Shown piece by piece: positions 26,145 to 35,291 of a stretch of 49,264 bases of DNA. How positions within the stretch are numbered: the first letter of the stretch is position 1; every line of letters starts with the position of its first letter. The stretch comes from Shewanella sp. Isolate11 (GTDB taxonomy: Bacteria; Pseudomonadota; Gammaproteobacteria; Enterobacterales; Shewanellaceae), in NCBI RefSeq assembly GCF_022398315.1, contig NZ_JAKEVF010000008.1, positions 1-49,264 on the forward strand. Reading direction: 5' to 3'. The translations under genes and the position numbers were made by a program. Under the pieces are notes generated by a model. The model was not told where the DNA came from. It was given only the letters and a program-made list of their open reading frames with translations, and ran no database searches.

Positions 26145-27035
26145 ATGTTAAGGATGGGTGTCGATCTCGGTGGAACCAAAATCGAAATAGTAGCGTTAAA
26201 CGAGCAGGGTAAAGAGCTATTTAGAAAACGTGTTCCAACGCCTCGGGAATATCAAGCGACACTCGATGCGATTGAATCCTTAGTCAATGAAGCTGAATCT
26301 GAGGTGGGACAAGTAGGGACTGTTGGTGTTGGTATTCCAGGTGTTATTTCGCCATATTCAGGTTTAGTTAAAAATGCGAATTCGACGTGGATCAATGGCC
26401 ATCCGTTGGACATAGACCTGGGTAAGCGTTTAGGCCGAGAAGTTCGAGTGGCGAATGACGCCAATTGTTTTGCTGTGTCAGAAGCTGTCGATGGTGCAGC
26501 AGCGGGTAAAGGTATTGTTTTTGGCGTGATCATTGGCACCGGCTGTGGTGCTGGTATCGCCATTAACGGTAAGGTGCACGCTGGAGGGAACGGCATCGGT
26601 GGTGAGTGGGGGCATAACCCATTGCCTTGGATGACCGAAGATGAATTTAATTCTACCGAATGCTTCTGTGGCAATAAGAACTGTATTGAAACCTTTATTT
26701 CTGGCACGGGCTTTATTCGGGACTATAAAGCAGCCGGAGGTGATGCGCCTAGCGGGATAGAGATCGCTAGCCGTATGCAAAAAGGTGAACCCTTAGCTCA
26801 AGCGGCATTTGATCGCTATATCGACCGGTTAGCCCGTTCTTTAGCACATGTGATTAATGTACTCGATCCCGATGTTATTGTGCTCGGTGGCGGTGTATCG
26901 AATATCGACGCTATTTATCCCTTATTGCCCAAAGTATTACCTCAATATGTGTTAGGTGGCGAATGTCGTACGCCAGTCGTGCAGAATATGTATGGTGGTT
27001 CATCGGGTGTCCGCGGGGCTGCTTGGCTTTGGTAA
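26145..27035 (+). CDS. mak: ROK-family fructokinase (Mak-like)
   Basis: A 296-residue sugar kinase, ATG 26145 with GGAG six bases upstream. [15 protein letters not shown] is the phosphate-binding loop; [35 protein letters not shown] (catalytic Asp), [28 protein letters not shown], and the Zn-binding [16 protein letters not shown] follow. Strand by strand it is very close to E. coli Mak (fructo/mannokinase). N-acetylglucosamine kinase is the main alternative, but the NSTWLNG-type segment and GGECRTPV end favour Mak. Confidence 0.88.
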   Translation: MLRMGVDLGGTKIEIVALNEQGKELFRKRVPTPREYQATLDAIESLVNEAESEVGQVGTVGVGIPGVISPYSGLVKNANSTWINGHPLDIDLGKRLGREVRVANDANCFAVSEAVDGAAAGKGIVFGVIIGTGCGAGIAINGKVHAGGNGIGGEWGHNPLPWMTEDEFNSTECFCGNKNCIETFISGTGFIRDYKAAGGDAPSGIEIASRMQKGEPLAQAAFDRYIDRLARSLAHVINVLDPDVIVLGGGVSNIDAIYPLLPKVLPQYVLGGECRTPVVQNMYGGSSGVRGAAWLW

Positions 27036-27091
27036 ATGCTTGGCGTTATAAGATTTTCTATTATAACAATCATTTGGCGTAAGGCTTGCCC

Positions 27092-27937
27092 ATGTTCTGG
27101 TTGAAAAAAATCATCTCTCAGCTGTTTATGCCGCTGCCGTTAACCCTGTTGTTGCTTGTAATTGTGCTGCTTCTTATACGTGATCAACAACGGCTGAGAT
27201 TATTGCTGGGTTTAGCCATCGGTCTATTGCTGGTGTTGAGTAGTCAATGGGGGAGTCAGGCAATCGGCTTGTCTCTAGAAGAGCAGTATTCACCTAACAA
27301 TCGTGCTATGAACTCTCCCTGTGTCGTGATGGTGCTGGGGAGTGGCCATGACTCCACTGTATCAACTTATCCTACGCAGCAATTATCCGCTACGGCATTA
27401 GCCAGATTAACTGAAGGGCTGCGCCAGCTCAGGCTAGTTCAGGGATTTGGCTTAGGATTAGGTCATGAAGCGAGTCATGGATTAGCGCAAGAGTGCCAGT
27501 TGGTAGTCAGTGGATGGGGAGGGAGTGATGCGCTGTCTCATGCTGAAGTGATGGCGGCTGCCGCTGGCGAACTAGGCGTTGACCCATCGAAGATTATTCA
27601 ATTTCCCGAGGCTAAGGATACTTTAGAAGAAGCGCTGTTGTTGCGACAGGTAATAGGTGATGCGCCTTTTCGTTTAGTGACCTCTGCGACTCATATGCCT
27701 AGAGCCATGATGATTTTTACCTATTTGAGGATGCATCCAGAGGCAGCGCCTGGTGATTTTATCGCTCGAAATGGTTATTGGTGGAAACTTGATGCGAGAA
27801 ATTTACTGGTTTCTCAGCGAGCGATTCATGAATACGTTGGCATGCTTTGGCTGAAGATAAAGTTTACCCTAAGCGGTGACTATGTTTCTGGCGATGTTTC
27901 TGACGTCGTTGGTCGTCATAGTACTCAACAATCATGA
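27092..27937 (+). CDS. DUF218 membrane protein, ElyC/YdcF-like
   Basis: A 281-residue inner-membrane protein from ATG 27092 (AAGG upstream). Two hydrophobic helices occupy about residues 8-55, then a periplasmic DUF218 domain: VVMVLGSGHDST near 80, LTEGLRQLRLV, LVVSGWGGSDALSHAEVMA, FPEAKDTLEEALLLRQV and RLVTSATHMPRAMMIF. This matches ElyC, which in E. coli affects the lipid-carrier step of peptidoglycan and enterobacterial common antigen assembly. That role would suit a polysaccharide neighbourhood, but the biochemical activity is not established. Confidence 0.84.
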   Translation: MFWLKKIISQLFMPLPLTLLLLVIVLLLIRDQQRLRLLLGLAIGLLLVLSSQWGSQAIGLSLEEQYSPNNRAMNSPCVVMVLGSGHDSTVSTYPTQQLSATALARLTEGLRQLRLVQGFGLGLGHEASHGLAQECQLVVSGWGGSDALSHAEVMAAAAGELGVDPSKIIQFPEAKDTLEEALLLRQVIGDAPFRLVTSATHMPRAMMIFTYLRMHPEAAPGDFIARNGYWWKLDARNLLVSQRAIHEYVGMLWLKIKFTLSGDYVSGDVSDVVGRHSTQQS

Positions 27938-27973
27938 TTAGCATTTTAATATATCACTTTAGGTAGTTAACGT

Positions 27974-28669
27974 GTGACAGACCTTGATTCTCAAACCCCA
28001 GTGGCTATCCGTGCAGTGACCAAGCGTAATGGTAAAAGTTTTACCTTATTAGGCGTTAGCACGTTAATTATCGGGTTAATGTTATTCTTGTTTTCAAAGA
28101 GCCTGTTGGGGCTGGGAATGGTGTGTTTTATTTTCGGAATAATTTTCACCGTGCTAGGCGTGGCGAAATTATGGCAACCGGAAGTGAGTATTGAGCTGAG
28201 ACAGCAAGGCTTAGTGTATCACCACCATCGTGGCACTATTTATCTGGAGTGGGCCAATATTCAACGTGTCGATGTGCCAAGAAGCATTCAAGCACTAGAT
28301 AGTCACGAGTTGCCTTACATCGGGGTGAAGTTAAAGCAGTTGTCGCCCTTGATTGATGATATTCCCCCTAGGTTGGCAACGGGATTATTAAGTGAACAAC
28401 GCCCGCTGTTGATGTCATCACTGACATTAGACGGAGAGTTGGCGGATTTAGAGCGCTATCTTAATTCTGAGTTTTCACCGTTGACCCTGGAAGAGCGGCA
28501 ATATCATGGTGTGCAAGCCATGTTTACCCGTCGCTGCCAGCAATTAAATGCCCAGCTTGGCTACCATGTTTATATCCCTATCGATTGTTTAGATAGAGAG
28601 CCTCGGCAGTTTTTGTCTTTACTGCGAGAATATAAACAACACGCACTAGCCACCAAGGACAACACCTAG
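27974..28669 (+). CDS. DUF2982-like membrane-anchored protein
   Basis: A 231-residue protein starting with GTG (AGGTAG upstream). Two adjacent hydrophobic helices at about 24-62 form a hairpin; the rest is cytoplasmic and rich in charged residues, with WANIQRVDVPR and ELPYIGVKLKQL strands that look like a PH-like beta fold. It resembles DUF2982 proteins of Shewanella and relatives, whose function is unknown. It follows the ElyC-like gene by 36 bases on the same strand and is convergent with the bactofilin gene. Confidence 0.68.
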   Translation: MTDLDSQTPVAIRAVTKRNGKSFTLLGVSTLIIGLMLFLFSKSLLGLGMVCFIFGIIFTVLGVAKLWQPEVSIELRQQGLVYHHHRGTIYLEWANIQRVDVPRSIQALDSHELPYIGVKLKQLSPLIDDIPPRLATGLLSEQRPLLMSSLTLDGELADLERYLNSEFSPLTLEERQYHGVQAMFTRRCQQLNAQLGYHVYIPIDCLDREPRQFLSLLREYKQHALATKDNT

Positions 28670-28761
28670 CTTGAGGTAGTTTGAGATAGCCTGAGTTTGT
28701 ATGTGTTGTTAACCTTAGCAATTTCGCCGTAAACCCTCGCCCTGATTAAGGCGGTGAGTTG

Positions 28762-29196
28762 TCACGTTGTTAAACCTTCTTTGTTTGCCGAGTAATCCAT
28801 CTCTGGCTGTTCATCTTGGCTTGATATCGTTTTTGCTTGGTGTTCGCCGGCTAACAGGGCGATATCTTCTTTGATTCTCATACCGATAAATTGGCCGCCT
28901 TCGAAGATCTCCATAGAACTACAGGCAATCTCACCCTCAACAACCCCAGTGCTGGTGATATTGAGTTTGTCGCATTTTAGTTTGCCTTTAAACACGCCAG
29001 AGACTTTGAGTGATTTGCACTGCAGCTCGCCTTCGATATAGCCATCGGCTTCGATAGTGAGTTTATCGGCGGCACTGATTTTTCCATGAAGCTCACCCCC
29101 AATCAAGGCCTCGCCAGAAAAGTGAGTTTCACCGGAGAGTTTGGTGCCTTGAGCAATGAAGGTCAGGCCCGCTTGATGACGTTTTTTTCCAAACAT
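28762..29196 (-). CDS. Bactofilin (polymer-forming cytoskeletal protein)
   Basis: A 144-residue bactofilin. After a basic lead MFGKKRH comes a run of short beta-helix repeats: GTKLSGETHFSGEALIGGELHG, then ISAADKLTIEADGYIEGELQC, SLKVSGVFKGKLKC, KLNITSTGVVEGEIAC and MEIFEGGQFIGMRI, with G(E/K)(I/L) steps every 17-18 residues. The tail (about 115-144) is polar and probably disordered. Bactofilins self-assemble without nucleotide and scaffold cell-shape or envelope enzymes. Single gene on the minus strand. Confidence 0.9.
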   Translation of the reverse strand: MFGKKRHQAGLTFIAQGTKLSGETHFSGEALIGGELHGKISAADKLTIEADGYIEGELQCKSLKVSGVFKGKLKCDKLNITSTGVVEGEIACSSMEIFEGGQFIGMRIKEDIALLAGEHQAKTISSQDEQPEMDYSANKEGLTT

Positions 29197-29305
29197 AATA
29201 GTCCATGAAGATTGCTAATATTAAGATGATAGTAACCATAAAATCTTCATTGGAAAACCACTAATATTTGGCGCTAGAGCGTCATATTTTTGGCAAAAAA
29301 GCGGC

Positions 29306-29785
29306 TTAAGCTTTTATGGTTATCGAGTGATTAGGGCAAGGGGAGACACAGGCACCACAACCTGTACACAGGTCATTTAATATCATAGGTTTAGGCGCTT
29401 GCCCTATGGCAGCAGTAAATTTGATCGCTTGACTATCACAACTATCTTTGCAGCTTTGGCACCAGACACCCGTATGGGTCAGGCAAGTATCATTTATGTG
29501 AGCTGTGATTGACCAAGGCGCCTGACTAACATCGTTAAACAAGGGCTCGGGGCACACCTCGACACAACGCTGGCAAAAGCTACATTCGTCAATAGTGAAG
29601 TCGACTTCAGGAAAGCCACCATCACCGCGAATTAAAATATGAGTCTCGCAGTTGTCGATGCATTTATTGCAGCGAGTGCAAATGTCGGTAAACTCGATAT
29701 CGGTCTTGCTCCAAGGCGGTCTGATGGCGCTCTTGTTGTTGCGACGAAACAGGTTACGACGTTGATGGTTGATGCTATTACTCAT
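29306..29785 (-). CDS. napF: Ferredoxin-type protein NapF
   Basis: A 159-residue protein with four [4Fe-4S]-type Cys clusters: CTRCNKCIDNC, CSFCQRCVEVC, WCQSCKDSC with an upstream Cys, and CTGCGACVSPC. RRNLFRRN...IRPPWS near the start matches NapF, which helps mature or activate the periplasmic nitrate reductase NapA in the cytoplasm. Start ATG 29785 has AGGA four bases upstream; a longer frame is open but lacks a site. No nap genes are beside it, so it is an orphan copy here. Confidence 0.88.
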   Translation of the reverse strand: MSNSINHQRRNLFRRNNKSAIRPPWSKTDIEFTDICTRCNKCIDNCETHILIRGDGGFPEVDFTIDECSFCQRCVEVCPEPLFNDVSQAPWSITAHINDTCLTHTGVWCQSCKDSCDSQAIKFTAAIGQAPKPMILNDLCTGCGACVSPCPNHSITIKA

Positions 29786-29870
29786 AATGTCCTGACTTAA
29801 AAGCAAGGGTAAGTATCGGTAAAGGCTGTTTGTTATTGCTAAAACGTCGACTTACCATTGCTTTATTCAC

Positions 29871-30881
29871 TTATTTATAGCCGTTTGGATTACGTGATTG
29901 CCAATGCCAACTGCTGTTGGCCATATCCTCAATCGTGTGTGTGGCCTGCCAGTTAAGCTCGGTTTTGGCCTTTTCAGGATCAGCATAACAAGCGGCGATG
30001 TCACCGGGACGGCGAGGGGCGACTTGATAGTTAATTGGATGACCACAGGCAGTTTCAAAGGCTTTGACCATATCCAGTACGCTATAGCCTTGGCCTGTAC
30101 CTAAGTTATAAGTGACCAATCCAGACTGAGTATTAAGCTTTTCGAGCGCTTTTAAGTGTCCCTTGGCTAAATCGACAACATGGATATAGTCGCGTACACC
30201 TGTACCGTCGTGGGTGTCGTAATCAGCGCCAAATACGCTAAGGAATTCACGCTGGCCAACAGCAACTTGAGCAATAAAAGGCATCAAGTTATTGGGAATA
30301 TCGTTAGGATCTTCACCAATTAAACCGCTTTCATGGGCACCAACGGGATTAAAGTAACGTAATCTAGCGATGTTCCAGCTAGGATCGGCATGATGTAGAT
30401 CGCTAAGAATATGCTCTACCATCAATTTTGACTGGCCATAAGGGTTAGTCGCACCTGTGGGAAAATCTTCTGTGATTGGCAAAGAGGCGGGGTCGCCATA
30501 GACGGTAGCCGATGAGCTAAATACCAGATTCTTCACATTAAATTCTTGCATCACCTCACACAGTACTAAGGTGCCAGTGACGTTATTTTCATAATAACGT
30601 AGCGGCTGGGCAACTGATTCGCCTACAGCTTTAAGCCCTGCAAAGTGGATAACGGCATCGATATCATGATCGGTAAACACTTTTTGCAAGAAGGCTTTAT
30701 TAAGAACATCGCCTTGATAAAAAGTGATTTGTTTTTGAGTGATCTGTTCGACCCGAGTGAGCGCTTCTACACAAGCGTTTGAAAGATTGTCGATGATCAC
30801 TACAGATTGATCATCATTAAGCAGTTCAACGACGGTATGACTGCCGATATAACCTGCACCGCCGGTGACTAAAATGGTCAT
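29871..30881 (-). CDS. galE: UDP-glucose 4-epimerase
   Basis: Interconverts UDP-glucose and UDP-galactose with bound NAD. 336 residues: [53 protein letters not shown] (catalytic Ser) and [11 protein letters not shown] (YxxxK), then [18 protein letters not shown] and [17 protein letters not shown]. Full length. The start overlaps the galU stop (TAATG), so galU-galE is one operon feeding UDP-Glc, UDP-Gal and, through ugd, UDP-GlcA. Confidence 0.96.
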   Translation of the reverse strand: MTILVTGGAGYIGSHTVVELLNDDQSVVIIDNLSNACVEALTRVEQITQKQITFYQGDVLNKAFLQKVFTDHDIDAVIHFAGLKAVGESVAQPLRYYENNVTGTLVLCEVMQEFNVKNLVFSSSATVYGDPASLPITEDFPTGATNPYGQSKLMVEHILSDLHHADPSWNIARLRYFNPVGAHESGLIGEDPNDIPNNLMPFIAQVAVGQREFLSVFGADYDTHDGTGVRDYIHVVDLAKGHLKALEKLNTQSGLVTYNLGTGQGYSVLDMVKAFETACGHPINYQVAPRRPGDIAACYADPEKAKTELNWQATHTIEDMANSSWHWQSRNPNGYK

Positions 30882-31801
30882 TAATTGCTTTCCTGTTGTA
30901 ATTCTTGAGCCAGTTTTATGAGGTAATCTTTAAATTCAGCACCCACATGATTGTGGCGCAGAGCATGTTCAACACAGGCTTGCATATAGCCTTGTTTATT
31001 GCCGCAATCGTGACTCTTACCTTTCATATAGTAGGCATTGACTTGCTGCTTCTCCATCAACATGGCGATAGCATCGGTTAATTGGATCTCATCACCGGCA
31101 CCGACTGGGGTTTTTGATAATAAAGACCAGATCTCACGGGGGAGAATATAGCGTCCTACCACGGCTAAATTCGATGGTGCTTCATCGATCGCGGGCTTCT
31201 CTACCAATTTAACGATGGGCTGTGATTGCCCTGGTTCAAGGGATTGGCCGTTAACATCGGCAATACCGTATTGATCTACTTGTTGCTCTGGCACGCCTTC
31301 AACCATGATCTGACCCACTTCGGTCTGATCGAAAAGGCTCACCATTTCTGCAAGGTTATCGCAGCGCAGGTTGCAACTGGCTTCATCGACGATGACATCG
31401 GGTAGCAATACGGCGAAAGGCTCATTTCCCACCACTTGCTGAGCACACAAGATAGCGTGACCTAAACCTTTGGCTTGCGACTGACGTACGCTGATCACAG
31501 TGACATCTTTGGGACAAATCGCCTGAACCTCGGCGAGCAGCTGTCTTTTAACTCGGCTTTCTAGTTGTGCTTCTAGCTCGAAACTAGAGTCAAAGTGGTT
31601 TTCAATCGAGTTTTTACTGGCATGAGTGACCAGTACAATTTCTTTAATCCCTGCCGCAATAGCTTCATTAACAACATACTGGATCAAGGGTTTGTCGACG
31701 ACAGGCAACATCTCTTTGGGGATGGCTTTGGTGGCTGGGAGCATGCGAGTGCCTAATCCTGCAACCGGGATAACGGCTTTGTGAACTTTATGCGGTTTCA
31801 T
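30881..31801 (-). CDS. galU: UTP-glucose-1-phosphate uridylyltransferase
   Basis: Makes UDP-glucose from UTP and glucose-1-phosphate. 306 residues: [31 protein letters not shown], the nucleotide-binding opening; [77 protein letters not shown] lies directly before the ATG. It provides the substrate for ugd, galE and glucosyltransferases. Confidence 0.96.
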   Translation of the reverse strand: MKPHKVHKAVIPVAGLGTRMLPATKAIPKEMLPVVDKPLIQYVVNEAIAAGIKEIVLVTHASKNSIENHFDSSFELEAQLESRVKRQLLAEVQAICPKDVTVISVRQSQAKGLGHAILCAQQVVGNEPFAVLLPDVIVDEASCNLRCDNLAEMVSLFDQTEVGQIMVEGVPEQQVDQYGIADVNGQSLEPGQSQPIVKLVEKPAIDEAPSNLAVVGRYILPREIWSLLSKTPVGAGDEIQLTDAIAMLMEKQQVNAYYMKGKSHDCGNKQGYMQACVEHALRHNHVGAEFKDYLIKLAQELQQESN

Positions 31802-32098
31802 CCTTTCCCTTATTTGGATGCAAAGTAGGGTTCCATTCTAATAAAAATACACTGAAAATCCATTTTAAACTTTGGATTCGTTATAAATGTTGGCGCTTGT
31901 GGTCACCGAGCGTTCATTTTGTGACACGCTCTAGATAGTTGAAACATGGTGGGTTTGGCGACCTAAGCAGGATATTTGTAAATTTTAAGTTACAAAAAGT
32001 GAGATCTAGATCAACAACTATAAATGGGCGAGGAGTTAACAAATAGACGGCTTTGGTCAAGTATGGTGGTAGAAGTAGTCAAGAGTGTTGTATTAAAC
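31802..32098. other. Divergent region between galU and phhA
   Basis: A 297-bp region that holds the galU promoter (minus) and the phhA promoter (plus). A TyrR box at 31977-31994 is the one clear site. A GAGGAG at 32029-32034 has no start codon at proper distance, and the in-frame ATG at 32024 would put a 25-residue leader on PhhA that homologues lack. Confidence 0.5.
31977..31994 (+). promoter_or_regulatory. TyrR box upstream of phhA
   Basis: TGTAAA-TTTTAA-GTTACA differs from the TyrR consensus TGTAAA-N6-TTTACA at one position. It lies 105 bases before the phhA start and the tyrR gene is two genes downstream, which supports local control of phenylalanine hydroxylation by TyrR. Confidence 0.75.
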
Positions 32099-32896
32099 AT
32101 GAGCAAACAAACAACATATCAGGCGAGGATGCCTGATAGTCAAGGTTATATCGCTTACCCAGAAAACGAACATAAAATATGGCAAGCGTTATACCAGAGA
32201 CAAAAAGGTAATTTACCTCAGTATGCCTGTGATGCGTATCTACAGGGGCTGAAGGATTTGGCAATGCCAGAAGAACGTATTCCTCAATTGCAAGAGATTG
32301 ATAAGGTACTGCTGGAAACCACGGGATGGAAAACTGCAGGTGTGCCGGCGCTCATTTCATTTGAGAAATTTTTTCAACTACTGGCAAATAAAGAGTTTCC
32401 TGTTGCGACTTTTATTCGCAGCCAAGAAGAGTTTGATTATCTGCAAGAGCCGGATATCTTCCATGAGATCTTTGGTCATTGCCCACTGTTAACTAATCCA
32501 TCATTTGCCCGTTTTTCCCATGAATATGGCAAGTTAGGCTTGGCAGCCTCGAAAGAGGAACGTGTCTTTTTAGCGAGGCTCTATTGGTTTACGGTAGAGT
32601 TTGGATTACTACGAGACAGTAACAATCAGCTTAAAATTTATGGTGGTGGCATTTTAAGTTCACCAGGTGAAACCTTATATGCCATGGGTGATACCCCATT
32701 AATTAAGCCGTTTGATCTGATTGATATGCTGCGTACACCTTATCGTATCGATATCATGCAACCGGTTTACTACGTTATTGACTCGATTGATTACCTCGAT
32801 GAGGTGGTCAAAATGGATATCATGAAGGCGGTAACTCAAGCCCGCCAATTAGGTTTGCATGCTCCTCTTTTTGAGCCAAAATCTAAAGCAAGTTAA
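32099..32896 (+). CDS. phhA: Phenylalanine-4-hydroxylase
   Basis: Tetrahydropterin-dependent, non-haem iron enzyme: phenylalanine to tyrosine. 265 residues from ATG 32099, where homologues begin (MSKQT...); upstream in-frame ATGs at 32024 and 32063 are less likely. Iron ligands His122 and His127 in DIFHEIFGHCPLL and Glu167 in WFTVEFGLL. YGGGILSSPGE and the C-terminal helices follow. It forms a unit with phhB, which recycles the pterin, and feeds tyrosine to the hydrolase-maiA route downstream. Confidence 0.95.
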   Translation: MSKQTTYQARMPDSQGYIAYPENEHKIWQALYQRQKGNLPQYACDAYLQGLKDLAMPEERIPQLQEIDKVLLETTGWKTAGVPALISFEKFFQLLANKEFPVATFIRSQEEFDYLQEPDIFHEIFGHCPLLTNPSFARFSHEYGKLGLAASKEERVFLARLYWFTVEFGLLRDSNNQLKIYGGGILSSPGETLYAMGDTPLIKPFDLIDMLRTPYRIDIMQPVYYVIDSIDYLDEVVKMDIMKAVTQARQLGLHAPLFEPKSKAS

Positions 32897-32929
32897 TTGA
32901 ATAATAACGATAATTTATAGGAAGTAATT

Positions 32930-33265
32930 ATGACTGAATTAGCGCAAATGAAATGCGAAGCCTGCCAAGCTGATGCGCCAAAAGTAACTGATACCGAGCT
33001 GGCTGAATTAATTCGCATGATCCCTGATTGGGGCGTTGAAGTACGTGACGGCATTATGCAATTGGAACGCGTTTATAAGTTTAAAAACTTTAAACTGGCG
33101 ATGGAGTTCACCAATAAACTCGCTGATCTTGCCGAGGCTGAGTTCCATCATCCTGGTATTTTAACCGAGTGGGGTAAGGTCACCGTGACTTGGTGGTCAC
33201 ATTCGATTAAAGGATTACATCGTAACGATTTCATCATGGCAGCCAAGACTGACCAACTGATCTGA
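32930..33265 (+). CDS. phhB: Pterin-4a-carbinolamine dehydratase
   Basis: A 111-residue dehydratase that regenerates the pterin cofactor of PhhA. The active-site signature [30 protein letters not shown] holds the family's H-H-P and later W...H...D residues. AGGA precedes the ATG. It follows phhA by 33 bases and is closed by a strong terminator at 33301. Confidence 0.95.
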   Translation: MTELAQMKCEACQADAPKVTDTELAELIRMIPDWGVEVRDGIMQLERVYKFKNFKLAMEFTNKLADLAEAEFHHPGILTEWGKVTVTWWSHSIKGLHRNDFIMAAKTDQLI

Positions 33266-33300
33266 ACAGTGAATTAGTAAATAAAAATATAAAGATAATC

Positions 33301-33330
33301 AGCGCTATATAATTAATATGGCGCTTTTTT
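33301..33330 (+). terminator. Rho-independent terminator after phhAB
   Basis: AGCGCTATAT (33301-33310) pairs over ten positions (one T-G) with ATATGGCGCT (33316-33325) around AATTA, and six T residues end at 33330. Confidence 0.92.
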
Positions 33331-33503
33331 GTATTTAACAAACTCTTTTCACTTGTAAACATCTCTTGCCACAAATCACAATTCAATTTAACGTATAGGC
33401 GTTTTATCGGCGCTGCTTTCGCTTGTTTAGCCATTGAGCTAAGGACTGCAACGGCGAACTTTCCCAAAAAATAATGAATTTAAAATCAAAGGGACAACAT
33501 CGT

Positions 33504-35048
33504 ATGCGCATTGAAGTTAGTTGCATCGACCGAGTGGGGCTAGCAAAAGGTATTCTTGAGATCTTAGAAGGTTATGGCATCAATTTATTAGCCATTGATG
33601 CCAGTAATCAAGGGTTTCTGTATCTGCAGTTTGCTGAAGTAAAATTTGACCTATTAAGTGAACTGTTACCGCTTATTCGTAAGGTAGAGGGGGTTCACGA
33701 CGTCAGAACGGTGTCTTTTATGCCGTCTGAGCAGGAGCATTACGCATTAAAAACCTTACTAAAAACCCTACCTGACTCTGTATTTTCTATCGATATAAAA
33801 GGGCGCATTCGCATTATTAATGAATCGGCCATCATGACCTTAGGCATGGGTGAACATGAGGTGATCGATGAGCCGCTAAACCATTGGGTACAAGGCTTTA
33901 ATTTTGCCCGTTGGCTGAGTGAGCCTCTGGTGTTAGCCCAAGCGACCCGAGTTAATATCGGTCAAAGTGAATACTTAGCTGAGATGTTACCCATCTATCT
34001 ACCTGATGAAAATGATAAAAGTATTTTGGCTGGCGCCGTGGTGTCACTCAAGTCTCCTGCGCGGGTAGGCAAACAGTTTAATGCGTTGCAAAACCAAGCA
34101 GCAGGCTTTGAAAACGTGTTGGCCGTTAGCGACAAGATGAAAGAGGTGTTAGTGCAAGCAAGGCGTATGGCGCAGCTTGATGCACCGCTGTTGATCACCG
34201 GTGAGACTGGAACGGGTAAAGAGTTGATGGCTCGAGCGTGTCACGATGCCAGTATGCGCCGCGAACATCCGTTTATCGCCATTAACTGTGCAGCTATGCC
34301 CGACAGCGCAGCCGAAGAAGAGTTGTTCGGCTATGTGAGTGCTGGTGAAGTGGTGCGACGAGGTTTCTTCGAAGAAGCTAAAGGCGGTACGGTATTTTTA
34401 GATGAAATTGCCGAGATGTCTAAGGCGGCTCAGGTCAAACTGTTACGCTTACTGCAAGATGGTACTTTCCGCCGCGTGGGCGGTGATGTCGAAGTACGCT
34501 CCGATGTACGTATTATCTGTTCAACCCAGAAAAACTTGGCGGAATTGTGCCAATCGGGGGAGTTTCGTGAGGATCTTTATTACCGCATCCATGTACTGAG
34601 CTTCCATATGCCCAGTTTGCGTGAGCGCAAGGTGGATGTTATCCCGCTAACCGAGATGTTTTTAGAGCATTACAGTCAACAGATGTCGATCCCGATCCGC
34701 CGTATTTCGGCGGCATGCCGTGAACATCTATTAAGTTATGCTTGGCCGGGGAACGTACGCCAACTTAAGAATGCCATTTTCCGCGCAGTTTCAATGTGGG
34801 ATGGTTCGGCCGAGTTGAATGTCGAACAGCTCAAATTGCCTTCTTATGCTGAAGGTTTTGGCTATTTTGATCATCAATTCGAGGGTAGTCTCGATGAAGC
34901 GATGAAGCAGTTTGAAGCCAGCTTATTAAGACGTCTCTATCCTGCTTATCCTAGTACGCGACAGCTAGCGAAAAAGTTGGGTGTCTCTCATACAGCGATT
35001 GCCAATAAGCTGCGTGAATATAAGATCAGCAAGCAAAAAGGCATGTAA
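33504..35048 (+). CDS. tyrR: Aromatic amino acid regulator TyrR
   Basis: A 514-residue regulator, the length of E. coli TyrR (513). The ATG at 33504 begins MRIEVSCIDRVGLAKGILEIL, the start of the N-terminal ACT domain (1-70) as in homologues; a 10-residue longer form has no ribosome site. A PAS-like domain follows (about 78-190), then AAA+ with Walker A GETGTGKEL near 232 and Walker B GGTVFLDEIAEM. The sigma-54-contact GAFTGA loop is absent (FGYVSAGEVVRRGFF instead), as in TyrR proteins, which act at sigma-70 promoters. C-terminal helix-turn-helix STRQLAKKLGVSHTAIANKL. A weak half TyrR box is at 33354. Confidence 0.95.
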   Translation: MRIEVSCIDRVGLAKGILEILEGYGINLLAIDASNQGFLYLQFAEVKFDLLSELLPLIRKVEGVHDVRTVSFMPSEQEHYALKTLLKTLPDSVFSIDIKGRIRIINESAIMTLGMGEHEVIDEPLNHWVQGFNFARWLSEPLVLAQATRVNIGQSEYLAEMLPIYLPDENDKSILAGAVVSLKSPARVGKQFNALQNQAAGFENVLAVSDKMKEVLVQARRMAQLDAPLLITGETGTGKELMARACHDASMRREHPFIAINCAAMPDSAAEEELFGYVSAGEVVRRGFFEEAKGGTVFLDEIAEMSKAAQVKLLRLLQDGTFRRVGGDVEVRSDVRIICSTQKNLAELCQSGEFREDLYYRIHVLSFHMPSLRERKVDVIPLTEMFLEHYSQQMSIPIRRISAACREHLLSYAWPGNVRQLKNAIFRAVSMWDGSAELNVEQLKLPSYAEGFGYFDHQFEGSLDEAMKQFEASLLRRLYPAYPSTRQLAKKLGVSHTAIANKLREYKISKQKGM

Positions 35049-35126
35049 AACCTGATTGCCACAAAATTGTTGTTTTTTGCAGCAAATTGAAACGCAAGTG
35101 GCCTAATTCGCAGGCGACTTCATAGC

Positions 35127-35144
35127 TGTAATGAATAATTTACA
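35127..35144 (+). promoter_or_regulatory. TyrR box upstream of the fumarylacetoacetase gene
   Basis: TGTAAT-GAATAA-TTTACA has one mismatch to TGTAAA-N6-TTTACA. It is 148 bases before the start at 35292 and just upstream of a second palindrome at 35163. Confidence 0.72.
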
Positions 35145-35162
35145 AAATGGTGTATTCACAAC

Positions 35163-35188
35163 AATAGCGTGATTTAGGTCACGCTATT
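35163..35188. promoter_or_regulatory. 26-bp perfect palindrome with Crp-like core
   Basis: AATAGCGTGA (35163-35172), spacer TTTAGG, TCACGCTATT (35179-35188): ten-base arms are exact. The core GTGA-N6-TCAC is the central part of the Crp site (TGTGA-N6-TCACA), the outer bases are C and G. It lies between the TyrR box and the hydrolase gene. A different dimeric regulator is also possible. Confidence 0.6.
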
Positions 35189-35291
35189 CCTATATCTGTA
35201 ACCATAGGTTATTTCTATGGGCAAATGATCAATCGATGCCGATATTCATTGTTTTTCTGGCATCGAAAATAAGAATTCGATAGGAGTCGGT

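Noticed and set aside
26252..26780. Long minus-strand open frames opposite the ROK kinase gene
   Set aside because: They mirror the codon pattern of the kinase gene and are rich in Pro/Ser, typical of antisense shadow frames.
32024..32098. N-terminal 25-residue extension of PhhA from ATG 32024
   Set aside because: PhhA proteins begin at the MSK residue encoded at 32099, and no ribosome site precedes 32024.
33354..33371. TyrR box before tyrR
   Set aside because: Only the left half (TGTAAA) matches; the right half TTGCCA is poor. Kept as a weak half-site only.
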